Shown here piece by piece: positions 14,524 through 22,891 of a stretch of 64,000 bases of DNA; position 1 is the stretch's first letter, and each line of letters starts with the position of its first letter. The DNA lies in the NCBI RefSeq assembly GCF_000143985.1, contig NC_014364.1, positions 248,001 to 312,000 of the forward strand, written 5' to 3'. Under the pieces are notes generated by a model. The model was not told the DNA's origin and did no database searches. It saw only the letters and a list, made by a program, of their open reading frames with translations. The stretch comes from Sediminispirochaeta smaragdinae DSM 11293 (GTDB lineage: Bacteria; Spirochaetota; Spirochaetia; DSM-16054; Sediminispirochaetaceae). The translations under genes and the position numbers were made by a program.

Positions 14524-16109
14524 TTTTCAGGCCGTGCAAAGAGGTAGAAAAGAGCAGAAAGAGGAGGCAGCGAGAGCTCTTTTGTTATTCGTTCATTCTT
14601 CTTTCCGCTGATCTTGTATTTTTTCATGACCTTCTTGGTTCCCCAGGAAAAGACCAAATCATCTTCCGCAGGAACTCCGTTTACAAGCATGCTTTTGGAA
14701 GTGAAGCCTCCATCTGCCTGTAAAAGAATTGTGTGGCCTATGGAAAAGGGTGCATCGGGTGTGGTTATTTCGACATGTGCCGATGTCTTCCTGTTAAGGT
14801 TGATAAGGAGTAGAGCCTCGGCAGCGCTTCCTGCGAAATAGGCCCCCGTGGTGTGACGGTAATAACGTAATTTCTTATTGGTGCCGATGGTCGTGCCCGT
14901 TTCGAGAACCAGGTTTCCCATGAGCTTTTTCCAGAGAAAGGAGGCGTAATAGTCGGGCTTTGGTTTCATACTCTCCTGGTCCAGGAGCCCGTATCGTGCT
15001 CCGATGAGCGATTGTCGAAACACCTTGTCGACTCCGTTCCGCGCTAAAACTCCCAGCTCATCAAGCCACCAAAGGGTGGAAACAAAGCTGTCTGAAAGGC
15101 CAGGCTCCCCTCCGTAGAGAGCATGAGCGGTCTCTGTCAACCAGTTCTCCGTGCTTGTAGGGTGCTCTCTGCTTTTTTTTAGGTATCTTTGTATATTTCG
15201 GTTCCAGCGTACTATGTCGTTAAGGTTTCCGGGCGACAGCATCCGGTAGGTTCCGGCTCTTCTGACGGCTATCGGTCCGTGGTGAGACTGTTGGGGATAA
15301 TAGTGCCAGGAAACCGCATCCAGGTGTCGCGCTGCGGGAGAGACACAGAGCTTTTTTATGATGGGGTTGGGTTCCCCGATGATCGGCCATATTGCCGAAG
15401 CGGGACCGATAATCTTGGCCTGCGGATCAATATGCTTCACACTTTCCGAAAAGTATTCGAAGTCACGAGAATACTGGGATGCCGAAACCCGCTTTTTCGG
15501 CCCGTAAAGAAACGGAAAGCCGTTTACCTCATTGCCGAATTCCCATGCCGCAACGCGGAATCCTTTTTGCACCGAATAGGCCACCAGTCTCATGGCGTTA
15601 TCTGACCTCCAGGCTCCATTTGAATCCCTATCGGCGGGCCCGGCACTTAACGTGAAAAGGAGATCAAAACCCGATTCCTTGATAAAACGGTTTAATCGCT
15701 TCCATACTCCCTTTTTGAGTACCAATTCATAAGCGGGGCGATCGTTGCTATTTCCTATCCGGTGGCTGGCCGGCTTGGCTCCCCTTAGCTTTCGAAGTGC
15801 CTTTTTTCCCATCTTATATCTGACCCAATCCGCTTCGGTTCCTCCGATCCGTAACATGGCAGGAGCGAGCTGTGCTGCGTAGGCAACAAGTTGTGAGTGT
15901 TCAAGGTCAAGGGGCGCAACCTGCTCACCGGAGACTCCTTTTGCGAATGATCGGCTTTTTCCCCACCAATGACCGCCCAGCAGGAGGGAGCTGTCGATGG
16001 TAAGGGAAAGAAAATCTGCAGGTAAACTTCGTATCGGCTTTCTGCTGCCGATACATATTGTATAATGGCGAGGTGAGCTCATAGATACAGGATAATAATT
16101 CCCATTCAT
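14520..16109 (-). CDS. Heparanase-like GH79 glycoside hydrolase
   Basis: A retaining glycosidase of the GH79/heparanase type (clan GH-A), 529 residues. The acid/base motif appears as WEFGNEVNG with E194, and the nucleophile motif as NWLTETAHALYGGEPGLSD with E326, followed by the conserved WWLDELGVLARNGVDKVFRQSLIGARYGLLD region in part, very close in order and spacing to animal heparanase. A C-terminal beta-sandwich follows. No signal peptide is visible, so either it acts inside the cell or the start is misjudged: ATG 16109 and ATG 16082 both follow a GTATCT sequence and neither has a Shine-Dalgarno. Likely substrate is a glucuronide-containing polysaccharide or glycoside. Confidence 0.82.
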   Translation of the reverse strand: MNGNYYPVSMSSPRHYTICIGSRKPIRSLPADFLSLTIDSSLLLGGHWWGKSRSFAKGVSGEQVAPLDLEHSQLVAYAAQLAPAMLRIGGTEADWVRYKMGKKALRKLRGAKPASHRIGNSNDRPAYELVLKKGVWKRLNRFIKESGFDLLFTLSAGPADRDSNGAWRSDNAMRLVAYSVQKGFRVAAWEFGNEVNGFPFLYGPKKRVSASQYSRDFEYFSESVKHIDPQAKIIGPASAIWPIIGEPNPIIKKLCVSPAARHLDAVSWHYYPQQSHHGPIAVRRAGTYRMLSPGNLNDIVRWNRNIQRYLKKSREHPTSTENWLTETAHALYGGEPGLSDSFVSTLWWLDELGVLARNGVDKVFRQSLIGARYGLLDQESMKPKPDYYASFLWKKLMGNLVLETGTTIGTNKKLRYYRHTTGAYFAGSAAEALLLINLNRKTSAHVEITTPDAPFSIGHTILLQADGGFTSKSMLVNGVPAEDDLVFSWGTKKVMKKYKISGKKNERITKELSLPPLSALFYLFARPEN

Positions 16110-16201
16110 AGATACCAGTTAGATTTCGATTTGCAGAGAAAAAGCTTCAGTCGTCAAGTTTCCCAGACGATACTAATACTAATAACGGGAGGATGTGTAC
16201 G

Positions 16202-16897
16202 ATGCATAAACGAGCACTGTTGGCAGCGTTCCTGCTTACCCTTGCCTGTAGCGGGGCTTTCGCCGGAGATGTTGCGGTCTTTGAAAACCTAGGCTTTTCT
16301 GATGACTCCCGATATCTTCTTTTCGGGCAGTACGGTATTCTTTCTGATGAAACCAGGGCCTATGCGGAGCTCTATGCCGTCGATGTGGCAAAAAATAGTT
16401 ATCTTTCTGGTGGTGTTCTCAAAAAGGTCTATTCTGACGAAATTTTTCCGGGCCAAGATGGTTCCGGAGCCCTTTATATGGCACTTCGGGAGTTTTCTCC
16501 CATTGTTTCCAAATACAAATTCAATCATCTGGCCACCGGACGGATGGTCTATCTTTTGCTCAATGGAGCAGAGCCGCAGGATCGGCTTGAGTTTCGTGAC
16601 TTTCAGCGAGGCGACAGCTTTTCTGTCGATCTTATCCAGCATCGCTATGGTGAAGGGGAAGGGACGAATCTATCCTCATCTTTCCACATCTCGGTAATGA
16701 TTACCGATGCCGCGGGGAAAAGCAGGACCTATCAGGTCGGTCATCCCGATTTCAAACGGAAGGGCGTGTTGGAATATCGCATCAAAGAGGTCTTTTTCTC
16801 TCCCGACGAGAAGGGACTCGTTTTCGTCGTGGAACGGGACGAGGTCGACGGTAATGGAAACAATATTCGCTATATGGTGGAGACTCTGCGCTGGTAG
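16202..16897 (+). CDS. Secreted DUF2259 protein
   Basis: A predicted exported protein of 231 residues with a clear signal peptide (MHKRALLAAFLLTLACSGAFAG, cleavage expected after AFA at about residue 21). The mature part begins FENLGFSDDSRYLLFGQYG and ends with DEKGLVFVVERDEVDGNGNNIRY, as in the DUF2259 family, common in spirochaetes. It seems to hold several beta strands with propeller-like SDDSRYLLF and SPDEKGLVF motifs. ATG 16202 is chosen because GGGAGG (16186-16191) is 10 nt upstream; an ATG at 16193 is too close. It diverges from the GH79 gene and ends before a terminator. Confidence 0.8.
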   Translation: MHKRALLAAFLLTLACSGAFAGDVAVFENLGFSDDSRYLLFGQYGILSDETRAYAELYAVDVAKNSYLSGGVLKKVYSDEIFPGQDGSGALYMALREFSPIVSKYKFNHLATGRMVYLLLNGAEPQDRLEFRDFQRGDSFSVDLIQHRYGEGEGTNLSSSFHISVMITDAAGKSRTYQVGHPDFKRKGVLEYRIKEVFFSPDEKGLVFVVERDEVDGNGNNIRYMVETLRW

Positions 16898-16928
16898 AAA
16901 GGCTGCGGTCCCTGTTCGTGTGTTCATG

Positions 16929-16956
16929 GAGCGGGTCTTCTTGACCCGCTCTTTTT
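16929..16956 (+). terminator. Intrinsic terminator after the DUF2259 gene
   Basis: A 9-bp stem GAGCGGGTC (16929-16937) and GACCCGCTC (16943-16951) with a TTCTT loop, followed by TTTTT. Its right arm contains the -35 of the proS promoter. Confidence 0.85.
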
Positions 16957-16969
16957 CTGTCTGTACAAT
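16941..16969 (+). promoter_or_regulatory. proS promoter
   Basis: TTGACC (16941-16946), a 17-nt spacer and TACAAT (16964-16969), with a leader of about 40 nt to ATG 17017. The -35 is shared with the loop and right arm of the upstream terminator. Confidence 0.7.
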
Positions 16970-17016
16970 ATCCTTCGCAAGTCAATTTTGATCTGATCAT
17001 AGGAAAAGAGGTTTCA

Positions 17017-18447
17017 ATGGCCGAGAAAATCACCCCAAGAAGCGAAAACTATTCACAGTGGTATGTGGATATCATTCTCAATGCAAAACTTGCCGACTAC
17101 TCCCCGGTAAAGGGTTCCATGGTTATCCGGCCGCATGGCTATGCCTTATGGGAAGCTATCCAGCGAAACCTTGATGATATGTTTAAGGCAACCGGGCATA
17201 CGAATGCCTATTTCCCGTTGCTCATTCCCGAAAGCTTCATTAAGAAGGAAGCAGAACATGTCGAGGGCTTTAGCCCGGAACTGGCGGTAGTGACCCATGC
17301 CGGGGGAGAGGAGCTTGAAGAGCCGCTGGTCATTCGTCCTACTTCCGAGACGATTATCTGGAGCATGTATAAAAAGTGGATCCAGTCCTACAGGGATCTT
17401 CCGCTTTTGATTAATCAATGGGCTAATGTCCTGCGATGGGAAAAGCGAACACGGCTTTTTCTCAGGACCTCCGAATTCCTCTGGCAGGAGGGGCATACCG
17501 CTCATGCTACCGAAAAGGAAGCACGGGAAGAGACGCTCAGGATGTTGAACGTCTACAAGGAGTTTGCCGAAAAGTGGATGGCCATCCCGGTTCTGACCGG
17601 TGTGAAAAGCCCCAGCGAGAAGTTTGCCGGAGCCATCGACACCTATGCCATCGAAGCGATGATGCAGGACCACAAGGCCTTACAGGCAGGAACCAGTCAC
17701 TTCCTCGGGCAAAATTTTGCAAAGGCCTTTGACGTTACCTTTCAGAACGATACGGGTAGTCTTGAGTATGTGTGGGCAACCAGTTGGGGAGTTTCCACAC
17801 GCTTGGTCGGTGCCTTGATCATGACCCATTCCGATGACAAGGGGCTTGTCGTTCCTCCTAAACTGTCCCCTGTCGAAGCGGTTATTATTCCGATTTTCCG
17901 TAACAAAAATAAAGAAGAGGTTGTGGGGTATGCTCGCAAACTCTACGATCGCATGAAGGATGAGTTCCGGGTTAAGCTTGATGCCGATGATTCCAACAGC
18001 CCCGGATGGAAATTCGCCGAATGGGAGATGTTGGGTTGTCCCGTCCGGATAGAGCTTGGTCCGAGAGATATGGAAAACGGCAAGGCCGTACTTGTTCGCC
18101 GTGATAACGGTGAGAAGGAGATTGTCGATATCGAGGCTGTACCCGCGAGAGTAGGGGAATTGTTAGAATCGATACAGACAACTCTTTTCCAGAGGGCCCT
18201 TGAAAATAGAGAGACTCATACCTACGATGTCGATAGCTACGATCGCTTTAAGGCGATCTTCGACGGTGAGGGCGGCTTTATTCGAATGCCCTGGTGTGGA
18301 GATGCCGAGTGCGAAGCTGCGATCAAAGAGGAGACAAAGGCTACCATTAGGCTTATCCCCTTTGAACAGCCGGAGCTGAAAGGGGCTGTCTGTCCCCGTT
18401 GTGGAAAGCCTGCCGATAAAATTGCAGTCTATGCCCGCTCTTATTGA
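17017..18447 (+). CDS. proS: Prolyl-tRNA synthetase, archaeal/eukaryal type
   Basis: Charges tRNA-Pro with proline. The 476-residue length and sequence fit the archaeal/eukaryal type without the editing insertion of the E. coli type: [26 protein letters not shown] at the start in part, motif 2 around [39 protein letters not shown] in the active site, and a C-terminal anticodon-binding and zinc-like domain ([13 protein letters not shown] and [10 protein letters not shown]). This type is known in spirochaetes. An AAAAGAGG precedes the ATG. It has its own promoter and no T-box leader. Confidence 0.96.
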   Translation: MAEKITPRSENYSQWYVDIILNAKLADYSPVKGSMVIRPHGYALWEAIQRNLDDMFKATGHTNAYFPLLIPESFIKKEAEHVEGFSPELAVVTHAGGEELEEPLVIRPTSETIIWSMYKKWIQSYRDLPLLINQWANVLRWEKRTRLFLRTSEFLWQEGHTAHATEKEAREETLRMLNVYKEFAEKWMAIPVLTGVKSPSEKFAGAIDTYAIEAMMQDHKALQAGTSHFLGQNFAKAFDVTFQNDTGSLEYVWATSWGVSTRLVGALIMTHSDDKGLVVPPKLSPVEAVIIPIFRNKNKEEVVGYARKLYDRMKDEFRVKLDADDSNSPGWKFAEWEMLGCPVRIELGPRDMENGKAVLVRRDNGEKEIVDIEAVPARVGELLESIQTTLFQRALENRETHTYDVDSYDRFKAIFDGEGGFIRMPWCGDAECEAAIKEETKATIRLIPFEQPELKGAVCPRCGKPADKIAVYARSY

Positions 18448-18474
18448 GCAAATCAGAGGGCCTCGTGTTATACT
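18444..18474 (+). promoter_or_regulatory. Promoter next to the start of an exported protein gene
   Basis: TTGAGC (18444-18449) and TATACT (18469-18474) with a 19-nt spacer, ending 9 nt before ATG 18484. The -35 overlaps the proS stop codon. No Shine-Dalgarno is present. Confidence 0.5.
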
Positions 18475-18483
18475 TTTGATATC

Positions 18484-19131
18484 ATGAGGTCCACGTTTCA
18501 TTTTCTTGCGCTTTTTTCTATTCTTTGCACAGTTGCCGTGTCGTCGATTTCGGCTTCTCCCCATATGGAAGGGGTCGAACTTTTCGGCGGGGGTATTTGG
18601 ACCGGAAATAGTCGAAGCGATGCGGGAGCTCCCTCTCCTATCTATCCAAGCCTGACGATCGGACTGCCCCTGCGACTGGGGAATGGCCCTTTTTCATTTG
18701 TCCCTGCTCTGACCCTTTACAAGGCGTGGTATCTTTACGATGAATCCGAGGAAGCGGCGATTCCCGCAGAGCTCGAACAGCGTGATATTACCGCTGTCGA
18801 GATCATTATCGATTCATCGTTTCGATTCGATATGATAAAGCGTAAGAGCTTTGTGACCGGACCTGAGCTTTCTCTCTCTTTTGATCTTCCCGTCCCTATT
18901 GTGGTCTGGGAGAATGAGGACGAGAGCTCTTCTCTCGTTTCCGACTTGTACGACAGCGGAAAATTCTTTCTACCCGGAGTTGGCTGGCACTGGACTGTCA
19001 TACTCCACGATACGCATCCCCTGCTTTTCAATCTGAAAAGTTACCTCCCCCTTCACCGTTTCTGGGATGGTGAGGACCTCCCCTTTTACGATCGCCTGAA
19101 AATTGCTCTTCGGGTCGGTTATCGTTTCTGA
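18484..19131 (+). CDS. Exported protein, probable small beta-barrel
   Basis: A 215-residue protein with a signal peptide (MRSTFHFLALFSILCTVAVSSISAS, cleavage near residue 25). The mature part alternates hydrophobic and polar residues in strand-like segments (VELFGGGIWTGN, PSLTIGLPLRLG, FSFVPALTLYKAWYL, SFRFDMIKRKSFVTGPELSLSFD) and ends in LKIALRVGYRF with a C-terminal Phe. This is typical of outer-membrane beta-barrels such as spirochaetal OmpA/OmpW-like proteins. No family name is certain. The start has no Shine-Dalgarno and sits 9 nt after a TATACT. The next gene is convergent. Confidence 0.65.
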   Translation: MRSTFHFLALFSILCTVAVSSISASPHMEGVELFGGGIWTGNSRSDAGAPSPIYPSLTIGLPLRLGNGPFSFVPALTLYKAWYLYDESEEAAIPAELEQRDITAVEIIIDSSFRFDMIKRKSFVTGPELSLSFDLPVPIVVWENEDESSSLVSDLYDSGKFFLPGVGWHWTVILHDTHPLLFNLKSYLPLHRFWDGEDLPFYDRLKIALRVGYRF

Positions 19132-19155
19132 TTACCGATCTGAGATTACCGGTGC

Positions 19156-20391
19156 TTAAATAAAATCTTTCAACGGCACTTCTTTCGTTCCCGATTCTCC
19201 CTTTGCAACAACGACGGTTCCAAGCCCGGCCGTGACGGTGTCGATAAGAGCGGAAAAGCTCATGAGTATGGGGAGTGCCGGAAGTAGGATAAGATATGCC
19301 TCTTCTATCCCCTTCCCGTAATGGGTGCACATCATGGCAATGACGGTTAATACCCCGGCCTGAGGGGCCGATGCAGCCAGAAAAGAGGCACCGAAGCTGA
19401 AGAAAATGATCCAAACGACTTCTGAAAACTCTATGCCGAGGCTCGAATAGGAGCTGAGGAGCACGATAAAGCTGACGGAGGAAACCATCGCGGTTCCTGC
19501 TTTCCCCAGAAGCGTGAAAAGGGGGAGGGTGACAGCCCCTACCGGACGGGGAATGCCAAGATTGGCCTTGACGTGGTTTGCCAGATTGATATAGGAAAAA
19601 CGATCGCTGCCGGATAGGAAGGCGGCCAGCATCGGTGCGGTCAATCCGTAGAGAAGGCGGTAGGGATTACGTTCTCTGGTCAGCAGGAAGAGTAGCAAAG
19701 GGTAAATTCCCAAAAGAACAATGATGGTGTCAACGGTCAGAAGCAGGAAAAGTTGAGAGAAGAGGGCCAACTCTGGGGTCGAAACAATGGTGATGGTATA
19801 CCCGGCTGCAAAGAAAAGCATACCGATGCTAAGAAGCTCAACAAAAAGCCGCGCAAGGTGAAAGAAAATACGGGAAAGGCTGTCGAATAACTGTACTGCC
19901 GGTCGTGTCAGGACCCGGTCGAAGGTAAAACCAAAACCGAGCAACAGACCTAATACGATGAAAGAGAGCAAATAAGGGCTTTCTCCGCCGAAAATCGAAA
20001 AAAGATTGGGTGGAAAGGCTGCTTCCAGGAGCTCCATGGCGCCGGGAAGGGAGAAGGCCTTTTCGCTTTCGATGATAACCGGAATACGGTCGGGGCTGAA
20101 AAGGAGTACCGTAGCCACTCCGACAAGGGTGAGCAGCAAGCCAGAGGCGACAATAACCAAGAGGGTCTTCAGTAGAACAGGAAAAAACCTTCGTTCGTAC
20201 TGAAGTTTATATACGGCGTAGGCCATCCCGAAAAAAAGCAGGGGCAAAGAGAGATAGGTCCCTATTCTCGTAATGATCGCTATGGCCTTCGGCAGAAAAG
20301 AACTCAGAACGGCAAGAAATGGTTCAGGAAGAAAAAGAGCCGCCGCCGTACCGAGGATAATTGCAAATAAATATTTTAACCAGATTTTCAT
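19156..20391 (-). CDS. Dicarboxylate/amino acid:cation symporter (DAACS family)
   Basis: A sodium- or proton-coupled transporter for glutamate, aspartate or C4-dicarboxylates, 411 residues in the inner membrane. It shows the family's eight membrane helices and two re-entrant hairpins; the C-terminal half has FGASFLAASAPQAG (hairpin 2 region), then SALIDTVTAGLGTVVVAK with the family's conserved Asp-rich last segment. The N-terminal part is more divergent than GltP, so substrate assignment is open. The ATG is 6 nt after a weak TAATCT preceded at 18 nt by TTGACC, so this may also be a leaderless mRNA. It lies downstream of the SDR-like gene on the same strand. Confidence 0.82.
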   Translation of the reverse strand: MKIWLKYLFAIILGTAAALFLPEPFLAVLSSFLPKAIAIITRIGTYLSLPLLFFGMAYAVYKLQYERRFFPVLLKTLLVIVASGLLLTLVGVATVLLFSPDRIPVIIESEKAFSLPGAMELLEAAFPPNLFSIFGGESPYLLSFIVLGLLLGFGFTFDRVLTRPAVQLFDSLSRIFFHLARLFVELLSIGMLFFAAGYTITIVSTPELALFSQLFLLLTVDTIIVLLGIYPLLLFLLTRERNPYRLLYGLTAPMLAAFLSGSDRFSYINLANHVKANLGIPRPVGAVTLPLFTLLGKAGTAMVSSVSFIVLLSSYSSLGIEFSEVVWIIFFSFGASFLAASAPQAGVLTVIAMMCTHYGKGIEEAYLILLPALPILMSFSALIDTVTAGLGTVVVAKGESGTKEVPLKDFI

Positions 20392-20435
20392 GTGAAGAGA
20401 TTACCTCAAGCGTTGCTTATAGGTCAATCATGAAG

Positions 20436-21101
20436 CTATTTCCGCAAATTCCTGCCGAGAGCTCCCAAGACACCCTTGTCATGGAATCTATACATTTTCC
20501 CATGCTGATCTCTTGCCTTCTCGTCCAGGGTCTTCATGATGAAATCGACAAATCCCTTTGCATCTCCTGTTGATGATTCAAAGCTATTTATGTATACCTT
20601 TTCATTTTGGTAAAAGGTAAAAAGGCTTCTTGAAAGGGCCTGAAAACTGCCTGAACAGATAGCTTCCAGGGGTGGTAAAACATCTGCGCCTTCGTTATTC
20701 CTGATAAGTGAGAGCTGCCCTCTTTTTTCTTTTTGAAAATAGGCGAGCACCTCCTTTACCATAAAAAGCTGGCTTTTAATTTGCCCGTCGATGGCGGCTT
20801 CTATTGCGGCCGATGGAAGTTCATGAAGCGGCCTGTTTTCTCCGTCCACAGGGAAGATGATGATTGCCTCATCTATGCCTCCAAAGTGATTGATGCCGCC
20901 AAGTAAAACATTTTTTGCGGCCAGAGGACTTCTGCGGTTCCAGGTCCTGATGAGGAGGTTCGAATCGATCTCCGTATCATTCCGCTTTTCTTCATCCTGC
21001 TTGACCGTCGCAACGACCTGCCATCCTTGTGAAAGATAGTGTTCGACGAGAAGATTTCCCAGCTTTGTTGTTTTCCCGGTGATGAGCACCCGCTTACCCA
21101 T
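20436..21101 (-). CDS. Degenerate SDR-like Rossmann-fold protein
   Basis: A 221-residue protein starting KRVLITGKTTKLGNLLVEHYLSQGWQVVATV, a short-chain dehydrogenase-type Rossmann opening in which the usual TGxxxGxG is altered to TGKTTKLG. The catalytic Ser-Tyr-Lys set is not apparent; the place where YxxxK is expected reads EAICSGSFQALS. It may bind a nucleotide without catalysing reduction, or be a structural relative. ATG 21101 is preferred to upstream frames because the start of the Rossmann strand follows at once and a promoter ends 6 nt before it. Confidence 0.6.
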   Translation of the reverse strand: MGKRVLITGKTTKLGNLLVEHYLSQGWQVVATVKQDEEKRNDTEIDSNLLIRTWNRRSPLAAKNVLLGGINHFGGIDEAIIIFPVDGENRPLHELPSAAIEAAIDGQIKSQLFMVKEVLAYFQKEKRGQLSLIRNNEGADVLPPLEAICSGSFQALSRSLFTFYQNEKVYINSFESSTGDAKGFVDFIMKTLDEKARDQHGKMYRFHDKGVLGALGRNLRK

Positions 21102-21107
21102 GCTTCT

Positions 21108-21137
21108 ATAGTAGCCGTTCGTTGTCGGCCGGGTCAA
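21108..21137 (-). promoter_or_regulatory. Promoter with predicted leaderless start
   Basis: On the minus strand TTGACC (21137-21132), an 18-nt spacer and TACTAT (21113-21108), then 6 nt and ATG 21101. There is no Shine-Dalgarno. Confidence 0.65.
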
Positions 21138-21164
21138 GTTGGTGCCGATCCCCAGTCCGGAACG

Positions 21165-21194
21165 TTGAAACAGAAAGAGACCTTGTGGTACCCT
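21165..21194 (+). promoter_or_regulatory. Possible nadE promoter
   Basis: TTGAAA (21165-21170), an 18-nt spacer and a weak TACCCT (21189-21194). It diverges from the SDR-like gene's promoter within the same 130-base gap. Confidence 0.35.
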
Positions 21195-21232
21195 AATCCA
21201 TGATTGCTGAGCCACGAGAGGAGGCGCATGAG

Positions 21233-22891
21233 ATGAAGATAGCTCTTGGACAGATGAATGCGGTGATTGGGGATTTTTCCGGTAATCGGAAAAAGATCTT
21301 GGACTACGCCGAAAAGGCGGCCGGTCAGGGGAGCGATTTGCTGATTACCCCGGAATTGAGCCTTTGCGGATATCCTCCGATGGATCTGCTGGACTATGCC
21401 AGTTTTTCCCGGGAAAATATCCACTCTCTCCGCATCCTTCAACGTGATTTGCCCAAGGGGATCGCTGTCGCTGTCGGTTATGTTTCGGTAAACAACGAGG
21501 CGGGAAAGGGCTTGCGCAATTGTGTATCGGTGATCCGCGACGGAGAGGTTCTCTTTAGCCAGGCAAAGAGTCTGCTCCCGACCTACGATGTTTTTGATGA
21601 GGCCCGCTATTTTGAACCGGCCTCCACGCGAAAGGTTTTTCCCTTCATGGGACGTAAGATCGGTTTTGCTATTTGTGAGGATATTTGGTGGGAAACCGAG
21701 GAAGCCGCCGGTACCAGGTATCCTGTTGATCCCGTAGCCGAACTCCTTGATGCCGGTGCCGACATGATTATCTCTCCTTCGGCAAGCCCCTACTACAATG
21801 GAAAGCTTGGGGTCCGGTATCGACTTTTATCCCGGATCGGGAGCATGGGAGATGTCCCTGTTGTCTATGTAAATATGGTAGGGGGAAATGATAATCTGAT
21901 TTTCGACGGTGCTTCCATGCTTGTTTCACCGGACGGCAGGCTTTGCCATATTTCTCCATCCTGGGAGGAAGATCTCAGCTTTATCGATCCCGATTCCTCG
22001 ATTTCCTCTTCACTTGCTCTGCCGGAGGAGGGGATGGAAGCGGTTCGTCGTGCTCTGGTTCTTGGAATTCGGGACTACGTAGAAAAATGCGGTTTCTCCC
22101 GGGTGCATTTGGGCCTTTCCGGCGGGATAGATTCAGCCTTGGTCGCAACCCTTGCGGTGGAGGCTCTGGGGCGGGAGCAGGTAAGGGTTTTTGCCATGCC
22201 CAGCCGTTATTCGAGCGAAGGCAGCCTAAGCGATGCCCGGAAACTGGCCGATAATCTCGGCATTTCCCTGGAGACCATTCCTATCGAGCCTATGTTTGTA
22301 TCTTCTCTTGATTCTCTTACGCCCCATTTTGCCGGGCGGCAGCCGGATGTCGCAGAGGAGAATGTGCAGGCGAGAATTCGCGGACTCCTGATGATGGCCT
22401 ACTCCAACAAATGGGGCTCGCTCCTTTTGACCACCGGCAACAAATCGGAACTTGCCACCGGTTACTGCACATTGTACGGCGATATGTGTGGCGGCCTTTC
22501 GGTCATAGGCGATCTTTTCAAGGTGGAGGTCTTTGCCCTCTGTAAGCACATCAACGAGAGGTCGATAGAAAGGGGCGGTAATGAAATCATTCCCCAGGCA
22601 ATCATCAGCAAGCCTCCCTCTGCAGAACTGCGGGAGGATCAGAAGGACGAGGATTCCCTCCCTCCTTATGAGGTACTCGACGGAATCCTATTCCACTACT
22701 TGTTGAAGAATGAGAGCGCAGATGAGATTGCCCGGGCGGGATTCGACCGCGAACAGGTGGGACAAATTCTCTCCCTTGTGGGAAAAAATGAGTACAAACG
22801 ACGGCAGGCCCCGCCTGTTTTGAAGATAAGCCCCCGGGCTTTCGGCACGGGGCGCAGGATGCCTATTGCCCGTAAAATCTACGAGGCCTGA
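21233..22891 (+). CDS. nadE: Glutamine-dependent NAD+ synthetase
   Basis: Last step of NAD biosynthesis, amidation of deamido-NAD using glutamine. The 552-residue protein has an N-terminal nitrilase-type glutaminase domain (about 1-270) with the triad E41 (TPELSLCGYPP), K112 (QAKSLLPTYDVFDE) and C148 (FAICEDIWW). A C-terminal ammonia-dependent synthetase domain follows, with the PP-loop LGLSGGIDSAL near residue 290 and the LLTTGNKSELATGYCTLYGD motif. I chose ATG 21233, with GAGAGGAGG just upstream, rather than ATG 21200, because the conserved domain begins MKIALGQ. The stop overlaps the convergent GH13 gene by 13 nt. Confidence 0.95.
   Translation: MKIALGQMNAVIGDFSGNRKKILDYAEKAAGQGSDLLITPELSLCGYPPMDLLDYASFSRENIHSLRILQRDLPKGIAVAVGYVSVNNEAGKGLRNCVSVIRDGEVLFSQAKSLLPTYDVFDEARYFEPASTRKVFPFMGRKIGFAICEDIWWETEEAAGTRYPVDPVAELLDAGADMIISPSASPYYNGKLGVRYRLLSRIGSMGDVPVVYVNMVGGNDNLIFDGASMLVSPDGRLCHISPSWEEDLSFIDPDSSISSSLALPEEGMEAVRRALVLGIRDYVEKCGFSRVHLGLSGGIDSALVATLAVEALGREQVRVFAMPSRYSSEGSLSDARKLADNLGISLETIPIEPMFVSSLDSLTPHFAGRQPDVAEENVQARIRGLLMMAYSNKWGSLLLTTGNKSELATGYCTLYGDMCGGLSVIGDLFKVEVFALCKHINERSIERGGNEIIPQAIISKPPSAELREDQKDEDSLPPYEVLDGILFHYLLKNESADEIARAGFDREQVGQILSLVGKNEYKRRQAPPVLKISPRAFGTGRRMPIARKIYEA

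Noticed and set aside
16180-16200. Tandem ATACTA repeats before the DUF2259 gene as a phase-variable tract
   Set aside because: Only two and a half copies are present, too few to suggest slippage; they more likely contain the -10 region.
21200-21202. ATG 21200 as the nadE start
   Set aside because: The conserved domain starts at ATG 21233, which has a GAGAGGAGG site; the 11 extra residues are not homologous to nadE proteins.
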